A stretch of DNA of 15,938 nucleotides from an uncultured Collinsella sp. (GTDB taxonomy: Bacteria; Actinomycetota; Coriobacteriia; Coriobacteriales; Coriobacteriaceae), in NCBI GenBank assembly GCA_900552145.1, contig URYW01000038.1:1-15938 (forward strand), in the 5' to 3' direction. The position numbers and the translations under genes were made by a program. The notes under the pieces were generated by a model. That model was not told where the DNA came from. It ran no database searches and was given only the letters and a program-made list of their open reading frames with translations. This document shows, in pieces, positions 6,463-13,793 of the stretch (its first letter is position 1; each line of letters begins with the position of its first letter).

Positions 6463-7812
6463 CTAGGCGGTGGCGCGACCTAGCCAGTTGCCGCTGTGAT
6501 GGTAGATGGTGAACATGGTTGCGGTGATGAGCCAGGTTACGGGGTAAACCAGCAGTAGATGCTCGAGCGACGGATCGAAGGGCATGATCGCAAACACCCA
6601 GATCACCCTCAAGACAACGGTGCCAAAGATGGTGAGCATCATAGGCTGCAAACTCACGCCGGCGCCGCGGATGGAACCCGAGGCGTTCTCGATAATCGAG
6701 AAAATCGCATAGAACGGCGCAATGAAATGGAGGATAGTCGTGGTGTACGCCGAAATCGAAGCATCGTCGACAAACAAACGCGACAGCGGGCCCGAGAACA
6801 CCAGCAGCACGGCAGACAGGCCACCAATGAGCATAAACGACAGCACGAGCGACGTATGGTAGCCCTTGCGCATGCGCTCGTAGTTGCGCGCGCCAAAGTT
6901 CTGCGCCGAGAACGTAGTGATCGATACGCCGAGCGCCTCGGTCACCATCCAGATAATGCCATCCAGGCGCCCAGATAGACCCCAAGCAGTCGTGACATCG
7001 GCGCCAAACGAATTAACCGATACCTGGATCAGCACGTTCGAGATCGAATAGGCAGCCGATTGAAAACCGAGTGGCAGACCACACGAGATCATACTCTTGC
7101 AAATACCGCGATCGATACCGAGCTTAGACAGCGAAAGACGCCATGCACCCGGAGCGCGCATCATGCGCAACACGATCATCGTTGCATTGGAGCAAATGGT
7201 CAGCGCCACCGCGATGCCGCAGCCCAGCGCCTCCATATGCAACACAGCGACAAAAATGATATCCAGCACCACGTTAACCAGGCAGCCAGAGGCAATGATC
7301 ACGGCGGGGCCGCGCGTGTCGCCCACGGCACGCAGCAGTGCGGTTCCCATATTAAGCAGCAGTGCCGCAACCATCGCGGCAAAATAACAGCGAGCATAGG
7401 CCACGCCCTCGGCCAATAGTTCATGCGGCGTGTTCATAAGCACCAGCAAGGGCTCAACGAACACAATGCCAAGAATCGAGAAAGCGATACCGCCCACCAG
7501 CGCGAGCGTCATGGCTGTATGGACCGAACGACTCAGTCGCTCATCATCGTGCTGGCCAAAATACTGACCGGTAATGACCGCGCAGCCGGCGCCGACGCCA
7601 ACGCAAAAGCCAATGCAGAGCTCGGTGAGCACCATCGTGGCTTGAATGCCACCCAGCGCGAGCTTGCCGCCAAACTGGCCAACGATATACGTACCGATAA
7701 GCGTGTAGGCCTGCTGAAAAAACGAACTAAAAAAGATGGGAACGCACAGCGACAGCAGCTGTTGCCAAATGACACCCTGCGTTACATCGATAGCCGTAGA
7801 TTTCTTAGCCAC
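6463..7812 (-). CDS. MATE family efflux transporter
   Basis: This 449-residue inner-membrane multidrug/toxin extrusion protein is an antiporter that uses an ion gradient to export cationic drugs or metabolites. The GTG start (7810-7812) is preceded by GGGGAGGG, giving VAKKSTAIDVTQGVIWQQLL; an upstream TTG start is less likely. Family hallmarks include the N-terminal FSSFFQQAYTLIGTYIVGQF segment with TM1, the GALLRAVGDTRGP-type loop (here MGTALLRAVGDTRGP), and the second-half repeat beginning SMISCGLPLGFQSAAYSISN. Some twelve hydrophobic segments are evident along the length, as expected. The substrate cannot be told from sequence. The upstream gene on the same strand ends at 7938, 125 bases away, so the gene is probably transcribed from its own promoter. 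Confidence 0.93.
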   Translation of the reverse strand: MAKKSTAIDVTQGVIWQQLLSLCVPIFFSSFFQQAYTLIGTYIVGQFGGKLALGGIQATMVLTELCIGFCVGVGAGCAVITGQYFGQHDDERLSRSVHTAMTLALVGGIAFSILGIVFVEPLLVLMNTPHELLAEGVAYARCYFAAMVAALLLNMGTALLRAVGDTRGPAVIIASGCLVNVVLDIIFVAVLHMEALGCGIAVALTICSNATMIVLRMMRAPGAWRLSLSKLGIDRGICKSMISCGLPLGFQSAAYSISNVLIQVSVNSFGADVTTAWGLSGRLDGIIWMVTEALGVSITTFSAQNFGARNYERMRKGYHTSLVLSFMLIGGLSAVLLVFSGPLSRLFVDDASISAYTTTILHFIAPFYAIFSIIENASGSIRGAGVSLQPMMLTIFGTVVLRVIWVFAIMPFDPSLEHLLLVYPVTWLITATMFTIYHHSGNWLGRATA

Positions 7813-7937
7813 ACGCCCTCCCCGCCAACGTATGTTAAACAACAAAACGGCAATTTAAGACCAAAGCAAATACCAGCTTAGCACCGACCGGCGTCGACCG
7901 AAACACCCCGAATCAGAGCCCAGTGCAAAATATCTGC

Positions 7938-8852
7938 CTAGTGATACAAACCCGGCTGGTAGTGATACTCATTGCTCACGTGCGGGCACAGCTGCCAAAA
8001 GGCGACGGCGCTCGCCGCGGCCACGTTGAGCGAATCGACCCCGTGCGCCATCGGAATGCGCACCGCGTGGTCACAGCCGGCAATGGTCTTGGCGCCCAAG
8101 CCGGCACCCTCGGTGCCCATAAAAATCGCCAAGCGATCAATCTTCCGCAGTACAGTATCATCAAGCGAAACAGAGTCGTCCGTCAACGCCATAGCGGCAC
8201 ACGAAAAACCGGCATCGTGCAACGCGCTCAGACCATCATGCGGCCACACACGAGCCTCGCTGCCAATGCGCGTCCACGGCACCTGAAACACGGTGCCCAT
8301 GCTCACGCGGGCCGAGCGACGATACAGTGGATCGCAGCACGTCGGGCTGACCAAAATACCGTCAACGTTCAATGCGGCAGCCGAGCGGAAAATCGCGCCA
8401 ACATTGGTGTGATCGACAATACCCTCAAGCACGCACACGCGCACCGGACGACCCCCCGCCGCCTCGACAACGCCGCCCAAGAACTCATCAACCGGAATCT
8501 GACGCGGGCGACGGAACGCCGCCAGCGCGCCGCGCGTCACGTTAAAGCCCGTCAACTGCTCCATGAGCTCCATGGAGGCCACGAACACGGGAACCGGACC
8601 CGCTCCCTCGCGCACGACAAGCTGGTCAAACAGCGGCATCATCTGGTCGAGCCAGCGCTCGCCCAGAAGAAAGCTCACCGGCTCATATCCGGCGCGAACC
8701 GCACGCTCGATGACCTTGGCACTCTCAGCGATATACATGCCCTTCTGCGGCTCCAGCACGCAGCGAAGCTCACGCTCGGTCAGTCGCACGTAGGCATCGA
8801 GCCGCTCGTCCTCGAGCGAATCAATTCGCAGAACCTCAACGGCATCAGTCAT
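7938..8852 (-). CDS. TrmH/SpoU-family RNA 2'-O-methyltransferase
   Basis: This 304-residue SPOUT-class enzyme is predicted to transfer methyl from S-adenosylmethionine to a ribose 2'-OH of rRNA or tRNA. The start MTDAVEVLRIDSLEDERL was chosen because GCAGG lies upstream and the eleven residues ahead of it (from an ATG at 8885) look non-coding. The N-terminal part (about 1-100) resembles the substrate-binding region of RlmB/TrmH-like enzymes. The three SpoU motifs follow: NVGAIFRSAAAL near residues 150-161, IFMGTEGAGLG near 243-253, and IPMAHGVDSLNVAAASAVAF at 266-285. The last forms the trefoil-knot SAM site and contains the conserved Asn. It stands alone between folA and the MATE gene. The exact target nucleotide is unknown. 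Confidence 0.92.
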   Translation of the reverse strand: MTDAVEVLRIDSLEDERLDAYVRLTERELRCVLEPQKGMYIAESAKVIERAVRAGYEPVSFLLGERWLDQMMPLFDQLVVREGAGPVPVFVASMELMEQLTGFNVTRGALAAFRRPRQIPVDEFLGGVVEAAGGRPVRVCVLEGIVDHTNVGAIFRSAAALNVDGILVSPTCCDPLYRRSARVSMGTVFQVPWTRIGSEARVWPHDGLSALHDAGFSCAAMALTDDSVSLDDTVLRKIDRLAIFMGTEGAGLGAKTIAGCDHAVRIPMAHGVDSLNVAAASAVAFWQLCPHVSNEYHYQPGLYH

Positions 8853-8898
8853 AGCAGCCTGCCCGCACCCTTCTTTACAGCACATCTATACCAAACGA

Positions 8899-8917
8899 GG
8901 CGACGCTAAGCGCCGCC
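8899..8917. other. Small GC-rich hairpin between folA and the methyltransferase gene
   Basis: GGCG-A-CGC, loop TAA, GCG-C-CGCC forms a short stem with one mismatch in the 109-base gap below folA on the minus strand. No T run follows on either strand, so terminator function is doubtful. It may be a weak factor-assisted terminator of the thyA-folA transcript. Confidence 0.3.
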
Positions 8918-8961
8918 CCATACATTCAATCAACCCGATAATACCGTTCACGCCAGGCGAT

Positions 8962-9480
8962 TTACGCCTCAACGCGACGATACGTCACGAACTCATAATC
9001 GACACCCTCGTCGCCCTCGCCCGAGGCAATCGTGGCAACACCGCCACGCCACGCAATCTCCCACGCGGGATCGGCGTCCAAATCGGGAAAGTACGTGTCC
9101 ACGGCATGAGTGCAATGGTTGTGCGTGACCTCGGCCTCGGCGCAATACGGCAAAAACCGCCGATACACCTCGCCGCCACCGATCACCCAGGCAACGGGCT
9201 CATCGGCAACCGCGGCGAGCGCCTCGTCGATGCTATGCACCACGTCGACGCCCTCGACAGCAAAATCCTCGTCGCGGGTAAGCACGATATTGCGACGGTT
9301 CTTAAGTGGACGCCCACCGGGAAAACTCAGCAGCGTCTTGCGTCCCATGATGACCGGGCAGCCCTTGGTGCAGGCCACAAAATGGCGCATGTCGGCGCGA
9401 TTGGACACCACCATGTCGCCCTCGCACCCAATGCCCCAATCGTCACACACGGCAACGATAGCAGATAGCTTACACGTCAT
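8962..9480 (-). CDS. folA: Dihydrofolate reductase
   Basis: This 172-residue enzyme reduces dihydrofolate to tetrahydrofolate with NADPH, replenishing the cofactor oxidised by ThyA. The protein begins MTCKLSAIVAVCDDWGIGCEGDM. The catalytic acid is probably Asp30 in NRADMRHF, the NADPH-binding motif is VIMGRKTLLSFPGGRPL (about 43-59), and WVIGGGEVYRRFL (98-110) is the second nucleotide-binding motif. The ATG at 9478-9480 is preceded by AGGTGG; an upstream in-frame GTG at 9489 is too close to that site. The gene begins nine bases after the thyA stop, and its ribosome binding site overlaps that stop. The pair is almost certainly an operon with translational coupling. Confidence 0.96.
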   Translation of the reverse strand: MTCKLSAIVAVCDDWGIGCEGDMVVSNRADMRHFVACTKGCPVIMGRKTLLSFPGGRPLKNRRNIVLTRDEDFAVEGVDVVHSIDEALAAVADEPVAWVIGGGEVYRRFLPYCAEAEVTHNHCTHAVDTYFPDLDADPAWEIAWRGGVATIASGEGDEGVDYEFVTYRRVEA

Positions 9481-9489
9481 GAGCACCAC

Positions 9490-10338
9490 CTACACCGCAA
9501 TGGGAATGTTCTTGACCTGCGGACCGTGCTCGTAGCCCTCCACAATCAGGTCGTCGGTCGTAAACGCATAGAAATCGTGCACGTCGGGGTTAAGCGTTAC
9601 CTTAGGCGCCGCAAACTGCGGACGCTCGATAAGTTCGCGGACAATATCGACATGACGGTCGTAGATATGGGCGTCGGCGATCACATGCAGCAGCTCGCCG
9701 GGAATCATATCGATCGACTGCGCAACCATCATCAGCAAGATGGCGTACTGGCACACATTCCAGTTGTTCGCGGCCAAAATGTCCTGGCTGCGCTGGTTGA
9801 GAATCATGTTGAGCGTCGGCTTGTCGTCCTGCGGGCGCTGCGTGACGTTATAGGTCACGCTGTACGCGCACGGATACAGGTGCATCTCGGACAGGTCGCT
9901 AAACACATACGTGTTGGTCATGATGCGGCGACTGTACGGTGTGTGCTTAAGATCGTACAGCACTCGGTCCATCTGGTCGAAATCGCCCTCGGCATAATGG
10001 CTCTTCTGGCCAATCTGGTACCCGTAGGCCTTGCCGATGGAGCCGGTCTCGTCGGCCCACTCATCCCAAATATGGCTGTTGAGGTCATGGACGTTATTGG
10101 ACTTCTTTTGATAGATCCACAAAATCTCGTCCATCGCAGACTTAAGCGCCGTGCGGCGCAGGGTGAGCGCAGGGAACTCCTCGCGCAGGTCGTAGCGCGC
10201 CGTAACGCCAAAGTTTTTAATGGTATAGGCAGGGGTGCCGTCCTCCCACACCGGACGGACCTTTTGGCCCTCGGTGGTGGTGCCATGGTCCAGAATGTCG
10301 CGGCACATGGATACAAACTGTTGATCAGCCTTGCTCAT
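9490..10338 (-). CDS. thyA: Thymidylate synthase (ThyA type)
   Basis: This 282-residue enzyme methylates dUMP to dTMP using methylene-tetrahydrofolate, producing dihydrofolate for FolA encoded next door. The ATG is preceded by a strong AGGAGGG site, which rules out the open frame extending far upstream. The active-site cysteine is Cys157 in LYPCAYSVTYNV, phosphate-binding arginines are at 137-138 (YSRRIM), and NQRSQDILAANNWN (181-194) corresponds to the QRSxD...N dUMP-binding segment. DAHIYDRHVD (222-231) matches the DAHIY motif. Canonical enzymes carry PPCH around the cysteine, while here it is YPCA. This is a divergent ThyA subtype, but the key catalytic residues are present. It forms an operon with folA and is divergent from the DUF134-NifX gene. 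Confidence 0.95.
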   Translation of the reverse strand: MSKADQQFVSMCRDILDHGTTTEGQKVRPVWEDGTPAYTIKNFGVTARYDLREEFPALTLRRTALKSAMDEILWIYQKKSNNVHDLNSHIWDEWADETGSIGKAYGYQIGQKSHYAEGDFDQMDRVLYDLKHTPYSRRIMTNTYVFSDLSEMHLYPCAYSVTYNVTQRPQDDKPTLNMILNQRSQDILAANNWNVCQYAILLMMVAQSIDMIPGELLHVIADAHIYDRHVDIVRELIERPQFAAPKVTLNPDVHDFYAFTTDDLIVEGYEHGPQVKNIPIAV

Positions 10339-10353
10339 TGACCCTCCTGTCAG

Positions 10354-10378
10354 TCGCCTATAAGCGATTTTTATTGTA
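10354..10378 (-). promoter_or_regulatory. Probable thyA -10 region and start-site palindrome
   Basis: On the minus strand a good -10 hexamer TACAAT (10373-10378) lies about 35 bases ahead of the thyA ATG, with only weak -35 matches upstream. Just downstream, near the expected +1, is the near-palindrome TCGCCTATAAGCGA (10354-10367). It could be a repressor site or a small leader hairpin. No regulator is recognised for it. Confidence 0.4.
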
Positions 10379-10424
10379 GCCCAGGCGCGCACAGCCCCAC
10401 AGCCCAAACATAAGCCCTCATTTT

Positions 10425-10438
10425 CTGACATATGACAG
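10425..10438. promoter_or_regulatory. Upstream copy of TGACATATGTCA-type operator
   Basis: CTGACATATGACAG differs from a perfect palindrome at one position pair. It matches the second copy at 10479-10490 in 11 of 12 core bases. It sits just upstream of the proposed -35 of the DUF134-NifX gene, within the divergent thyA intergenic region. Confidence 0.6.
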
Positions 10439-10445
10439 AAATTCC

Positions 10446-10473
10446 TTGCGCAAATCCCCACGTTCGCTATTCT
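10446..10473 (+). promoter_or_regulatory. Probable promoter of the DUF134-NifX gene
   Basis: TTGCGC (10446-10451) and TATTCT (10468-10473) are separated by 16 bases. Transcription would start near 10480, inside the downstream palindrome, about 25 bases before the ATG. The whole promoter lies between the two operator-like palindromes. A TTGACA within the downstream palindrome (10478-10483) could mimic a -35, but no -10 would fit before the start codon. Confidence 0.5.
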
Positions 10474-10478
10474 ATTGT

Positions 10479-10490
10479 TGACATATGTCA
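10479..10490. promoter_or_regulatory. Downstream copy of operator, perfect palindrome TGACATATGTCA
   Basis: This perfect 12-base palindrome overlaps the expected transcription start of the DUF134-NifX gene. Its centre is 53 bases from that of the upstream copy, close to five helical turns, so a dimeric or looping repressor could bind both on one face of the DNA. Autoregulation by the DUF134 helix-turn-helix protein is inferred from position only. Confidence 0.6.
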
Positions 10491-10504
10491 GATTTGGAGA
10501 GTGT

Positions 10505-11269
10505 ATGGCAGGAAGACGCGAAAAATTGCGCCGTGTTGGGATCATCCCCGAATATCGTTGCTTTACCCCCGACGGCCTTGCCAGCGGAGACGCTATCGAT
10601 TTGACAGTCGACGAGCTCGAGGTCTTGCGCCTATGCGACCTGGAAGGCCTCAATCAGGAGGAAGTCGCCCAGTGCATGGGCATTGCCCGCGCCACGGTGG
10701 CGGCAATCTGCAGCCGCGCGCATCGCAAGGTGGCAAACGCGCTGGTCAATGGACGGGCGATCGTCATCGAAGGCGGAAACATCGCGTACTCCCCCATCAC
10801 CACGACAACGGCCGCATGGCCAGCAAAGGAGGCTGACACCATGAGGGTGGCAACGACGTACGACAACGGCAACATCTTTATGCACTTTGGCCGCAGCGAA
10901 CAGTTCAAGATCTATGACATCCAGGATGACAAGGTGCTCAACGAGCAGGTCGTAGGCACCGGTGGCACCGGCCACGGCGCCTTGGCGGGCCTGCTTGCCA
11001 ACGGTGGCGTTGACACGCTCATCTGCGGCGGCATCGGCGGTGGCGCTATCAACGCGCTTGCTCAAGCCGGCATCACGGTATACGCAGGCGCCCAGGGCAG
11101 CTGCGACGCTTGCGTCGAGGCCCTTATCGCCGGCACGCTTGCACAGAACGGCGAGGCCACGTGCGGCTGCCACGGCCATGACCACGAGCACGCACATGAG
11201 CATGGCGAGTCCTGTGGTTGTCACGGCCATCACGAGCACGAGGGCCACGAGGGCTGCGGCTGCCACTAG
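10505..11269 (+). CDS. DUF134 helix-turn-helix protein fused to a NifX/NafY-like cofactor-binding domain with a CGCH/His tail
   Basis: This 254-residue protein has three parts. Residues 1-95 are a DUF134 domain: RREKLRRVGIIPEYRCFTP, then a sigma-region-4-like helix-turn-helix about 35-80 (LEVLRLCDLEGLNQEEVAQ, ATVAAICSRAHRKVANALV). Residues 113-215 form a NifB/NifX/NafY-type dinitrogenase iron-molybdenum cofactor-binding domain: MRVATTYDNGNIFMHFGRSE, then VDTLICGGIGGGAINAL and AGAQGSCDACVEALI. The last 37 residues hold three CGCH motifs and twelve histidines, a probable metal-binding tail. GGAGAG precedes the ATG. In many anaerobes the two domains are separate proteins, often neighbours, and occur without nitrogenase. 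No nif gene is visible here, so a nitrogenase role is unlikely. It may be a metal- or Fe-S-responsive regulator. The internal start at 10841 is listed separately. Confidence 0.85.
   Translation: MAGRREKLRRVGIIPEYRCFTPDGLASGDAIDLTVDELEVLRLCDLEGLNQEEVAQCMGIARATVAAICSRAHRKVANALVNGRAIVIEGGNIAYSPITTTTAAWPAKEADTMRVATTYDNGNIFMHFGRSEQFKIYDIQDDKVLNEQVVGTGGTGHGALAGLLANGGVDTLICGGIGGGAINALAQAGITVYAGAQGSCDACVEALIAGTLAQNGEATCGCHGHDHEHAHEHGESCGCHGHHEHEGHEGCGCH
10825..10843 (+). promoter_or_regulatory. Internal ribosome binding site and start codon for the NifX-like half
   Basis: AAAGGAGG (10825-10832) lies eight bases before an in-frame ATG (10841, codon 113). It is a better ribosome binding site than the one for the full protein. 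Stand-alone NifX-like proteins typically begin at exactly this point of the domain. A second product of 142 residues (10841-11269) lacking the DNA-binding part is therefore likely. Confidence 0.65.
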
Positions 11270-11332
11270 CGGCACGGCACCGCGAACTCGGGGCGCGACA
11301 CAGAACGCAACCCAACAATCAAAGCCAACAAC

Positions 11333-11364
11333 AAAGGCCACCCGGTAGCTTCCGAGTGGCCTTT
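11333..11364. terminator. Bidirectional terminator between the DUF134-NifX gene and ffh
   Basis: AAAGGCCAC (11333-11341) pairs with GTGGCCTTT (11356-11364) around a CCGG...CCGA loop that can extend the stem. Only three T follow on the plus strand. On the minus strand the stem is followed by TTTGTTGTTGG, which suits termination after ffh. It lies between convergent genes. Confidence 0.8.
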
Positions 11365-11389
11365 GCCATATCAAGCTGGAATTACAGCA

Positions 11390-12865
11390 CTATTTCTTAT
11401 TACGCATCTGCGCTTCCATTTGACGCAGCAGGTCCATATCGGACTTGGGGCCGCCCGTTCCCAGGCCGCCCATGCCGCCCAGCCCCATGGCATCTAAACC
11501 GGGAATATTGGGCATGCGCATCTTTTTGCCCTTCTTACCCTTCTTGCCCTTCTTACCGCCGGCCTGCGCCGGATTGGCCATCGTGCGCATGCGGCCCATC
11601 ATCTTATTCATCTCGCCCCACTGCTTCATAAGGCTATTGACCTCGGTGGGGGTCACGCCGGCGCCCTTGGCAATGCGGGCACGGCGCTGGCCGTTGATGA
11701 TGGAGGGGCGAAGGCGCTCCTCCTTGGTCATCGACATGATGATGGCCTCGTTCTTATCGAAGATACCTTCGTCCAGGTTGCCACCCATCTGGTTAAGCGC
11801 ACGCTGGCCACCGGGGAGCATGCCCAGAATGCCCTTCATGCCGCCCATCTTCTTGACGGCCTTCATCTGGTCGAGCATGTCGTTCATGGTGAAGCCCTCG
11901 CGCAGCATGCGCTCGGCAGCCTCGAGCTGCTCGGCGTCGGCCGCCTCCTGGGCCTTCTCGATGATGCCGACAACGTCGCCCATACCCAGAATGCGCTTGG
12001 CCATACGATCGGGGTAGAACGGCTCCAGCGAATCGGGCTTCTCGCCCATGCTCACAAACTTGATGGGCTTGCCGGTCACCTGGCGCACGGAAAGCGCGCC
12101 GCCGCCACGGGCGTCGCCATCGAGCTTGGAGATGATCACGCCGTCAAAGTCGGTGCGCTCGGCGAAGGTCGAGACGACGTTGACGATATCCTGGCCGGTC
12201 ATGGCATCGACGACCATCAGCACCTGATCGGGCTTGACGGCCTTCTTGATGTCCACGGCCTCCTGCATCATCTGTTCGTCGATCTGAAGACGTCCGGCGG
12301 TATCGACGATGACCACGTCGCGCAGGTGATCGACGGCCTCCTGGATGGCGCCCTTGGCGATATCGACCGGGTGCGCACCGTCGCCGCGGAAGACCGGTAC
12401 GCCGATCTCGCCACCGAGCGTGGCCAGCTGGTCGGCAGCAGCGGGACGGTAGACGTCGCACGCGGCGAGCAACGGCGAGCGGCCCTGCTTCTTGAGCAGG
12501 TAGGCCAGCTTTACGGCCGCCGTGGTCTTACCGGAGCCCTGCAGGCCCACGAGCATGATGACGTTGGGAATACGGTTACTAAAGACGAGCTTGCTCTCGG
12601 TGGAGCCGAGCATCTCGGTGAGCTCGTCGAGCACAATCTTGACGACGTTTTGCGCCGGCGACAGCGACTCCATGACCTCGGCGGTCATGCAGCGCTCCTT
12701 GGTCTTGGCGACGAACTCCTTGACGACCTTAAAGTTAACGTCGGCCTCGAGCAGCGCCATGCGAATATCGCGCATGGCCGAAGTAATATCGGCCTCGGTC
12801 AGCTTGCCCTTGCCGCGCAGGCGGTCAAATGTGTCGTTGAGGCGATCGCTCAGGGAATCAAACAC
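11390..12865 (-). CDS. ffh: Signal recognition particle GTPase Ffh
   Basis: This 491-residue protein component of the bacterial signal recognition particle binds 4.5S RNA and signal sequences on ribosomes and docks with FtsY. The N domain is about residues 1-100. The G domain carries GLQGSGKT (107-114), ACDVYRPAA (135-143), VDTAGR (187-192) and SKLDGDARGGG (247-257). The Met-rich M domain (about 320-430) holds the RNA-binding segment INGQRRARIAKGAG (390-403). A C-terminal extension has four GKK units (437-448) and a Gly/Met-rich stretch, making the protein somewhat longer than the usual 450 residues. The start is GTG (12863-12865), with AAGGAG six bases upstream overlapping the ftsY stop; the gap to ftsY is ten bases. 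A terminator follows, so ffh ends the smc-ftsY-ffh operon. The ylxM gene often placed between ftsY and ffh is absent. Confidence 0.97.
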   Translation of the reverse strand: MFDSLSDRLNDTFDRLRGKGKLTEADITSAMRDIRMALLEADVNFKVVKEFVAKTKERCMTAEVMESLSPAQNVVKIVLDELTEMLGSTESKLVFSNRIPNVIMLVGLQGSGKTTAAVKLAYLLKKQGRSPLLAACDVYRPAAADQLATLGGEIGVPVFRGDGAHPVDIAKGAIQEAVDHLRDVVIVDTAGRLQIDEQMMQEAVDIKKAVKPDQVLMVVDAMTGQDIVNVVSTFAERTDFDGVIISKLDGDARGGGALSVRQVTGKPIKFVSMGEKPDSLEPFYPDRMAKRILGMGDVVGIIEKAQEAADAEQLEAAERMLREGFTMNDMLDQMKAVKKMGGMKGILGMLPGGQRALNQMGGNLDEGIFDKNEAIIMSMTKEERLRPSIINGQRRARIAKGAGVTPTEVNSLMKQWGEMNKMMGRMRTMANPAQAGGKKGKKGKKGKKMRMPNIPGLDAMGLGGMGGLGTGGPKSDMDLLRQMEAQMRNKK

Positions 12866-12875
12866 TAGTCACTCC

Positions 12876-13793
12876 TTAATTGGACTCGCCCACCAGGGCG
12901 CGGCAGAAATCTTTGGCATTGAACTCCTGCAGGTCATCGACCTGCTCGCCCACGCCCACGCGCAGGATCGGGAGCTTGAGTTTCTCGGCCACGGCCATGG
13001 CGATACCGCCCTTAGCCGTGCCGTCGAGCTTAGTCATGATAATACCGTCCAGGCCCAGCGCCTCGTTAAACTCGAGCGCCTGGTTCAGACCGTTTTGACC
13101 CGTCGCGGCGTCGATCACAAGCACGACCGAAACCGGCATCGGACCGGCGGCCAAATAGTCCGCGCGCATACGCGTCACGTTAACCACCTTGGCAAGCTCG
13201 CGCATGAGCTCAGGGCTCGTGTGCAGACGGCCGGCGGTATCGATAAGCACCAGGTCGCTGCCGCGCTTATCGGCCTCGTCGAGCACGTCATAGCACACGC
13301 TCGCCGGATCGGAGCCGCGGTCACGCTTGATAACCGGTACGCCAGCGCGCTGGCCCCACACATCGAGCTGCTCGATAGCGGCGGCGCGGAAGGTGTCGGC
13401 CGAACCGATCACCACGTTCTTGCCGCGGGCGGCCATGGCGCTCGCGATCTTGCCGACCGTAGTGGTCTTGCCGGCACCGTTAATGCCCACAAACAGCACG
13501 CAGCTCGGCGTATCGGAAAACGGATCGCGCTCGATGGGCACAAAGTGCTGCTCGAGCTGCTCGGCCAGGGCACGACGAAGCTGCGGAGCGGTCTTGAGGT
13601 TCTTCTTGGCCGCGGCGTTGCGCAGGTCATCGGAGACCTGAATGGCGATCTCGGCACCCATGTCACCCATGACGAGGGTGTCCTCTAAGTCCTCCCAAAA
13701 ATCCTCGTCGACCTCGCCGCCAAAGTAGAAGACCTCGTTGAGGGCCTCGCGACTGCGCTCAAGTCCGCGCGAGAGAGCGTCAAAGAATCCCAT
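12876..13793 (-). CDS. ftsY: Signal recognition particle receptor FtsY
   Basis: This 305-residue membrane-associated GTPase receives the ribosome-SRP complex at the membrane by pairing its NG domain with that of Ffh. The N domain is about 1-95. G-domain motifs are GINGAGKTTTVGK (103-115), SADTFRAAAIEQL (131-143), IDTAGRLHT (184-192) and TKLDGTAKGG (254-263). The long acidic A domain of E. coli FtsY is absent. Only the short MGFFDALSRGLERSREAL helix precedes the N domain, as in many Gram-positive forms, and it may serve as the membrane anchor. The ATG shares its A with the smc stop codon (TAATG), so translation is probably coupled to that of smc. The ffh gene follows after ten bases. Confidence 0.97.
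   Translation of the reverse strand: MGFFDALSRGLERSREALNEVFYFGGEVDEDFWEDLEDTLVMGDMGAEIAIQVSDDLRNAAAKKNLKTAPQLRRALAEQLEQHFVPIERDPFSDTPSCVLFVGINGAGKTTTVGKIASAMAARGKNVVIGSADTFRAAAIEQLDVWGQRAGVPVIKRDRGSDPASVCYDVLDEADKRGSDLVLIDTAGRLHTSPELMRELAKVVNVTRMRADYLAAGPMPVSVVLVIDAATGQNGLNQALEFNEALGLDGIIMTKLDGTAKGGIAMAVAEKLKLPILRVGVGEQVDDLQEFNAKDFCRALVGESN

Noticed and set aside
7846..7937. Possible small gene between the methyltransferase and MATE genes
   Set aside because: No frame with a start, ribosome binding site and sensible composition was seen. The stretch probably holds the MATE promoter, but no hexamer pair was convincing.
10339..10653. N-terminal extension of thyA by 105 residues
   Set aside because: The added sequence runs through the divergent promoter region and the DUF134 gene. 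The ATG at 10338 has a strong AGGAGGG site and gives a normal ThyA length.
12522..13688. Plus-strand frame across ffh and ftsY
   Set aside because: It overlaps two well-defined GTPase genes on the other strand and has no motif of its own.
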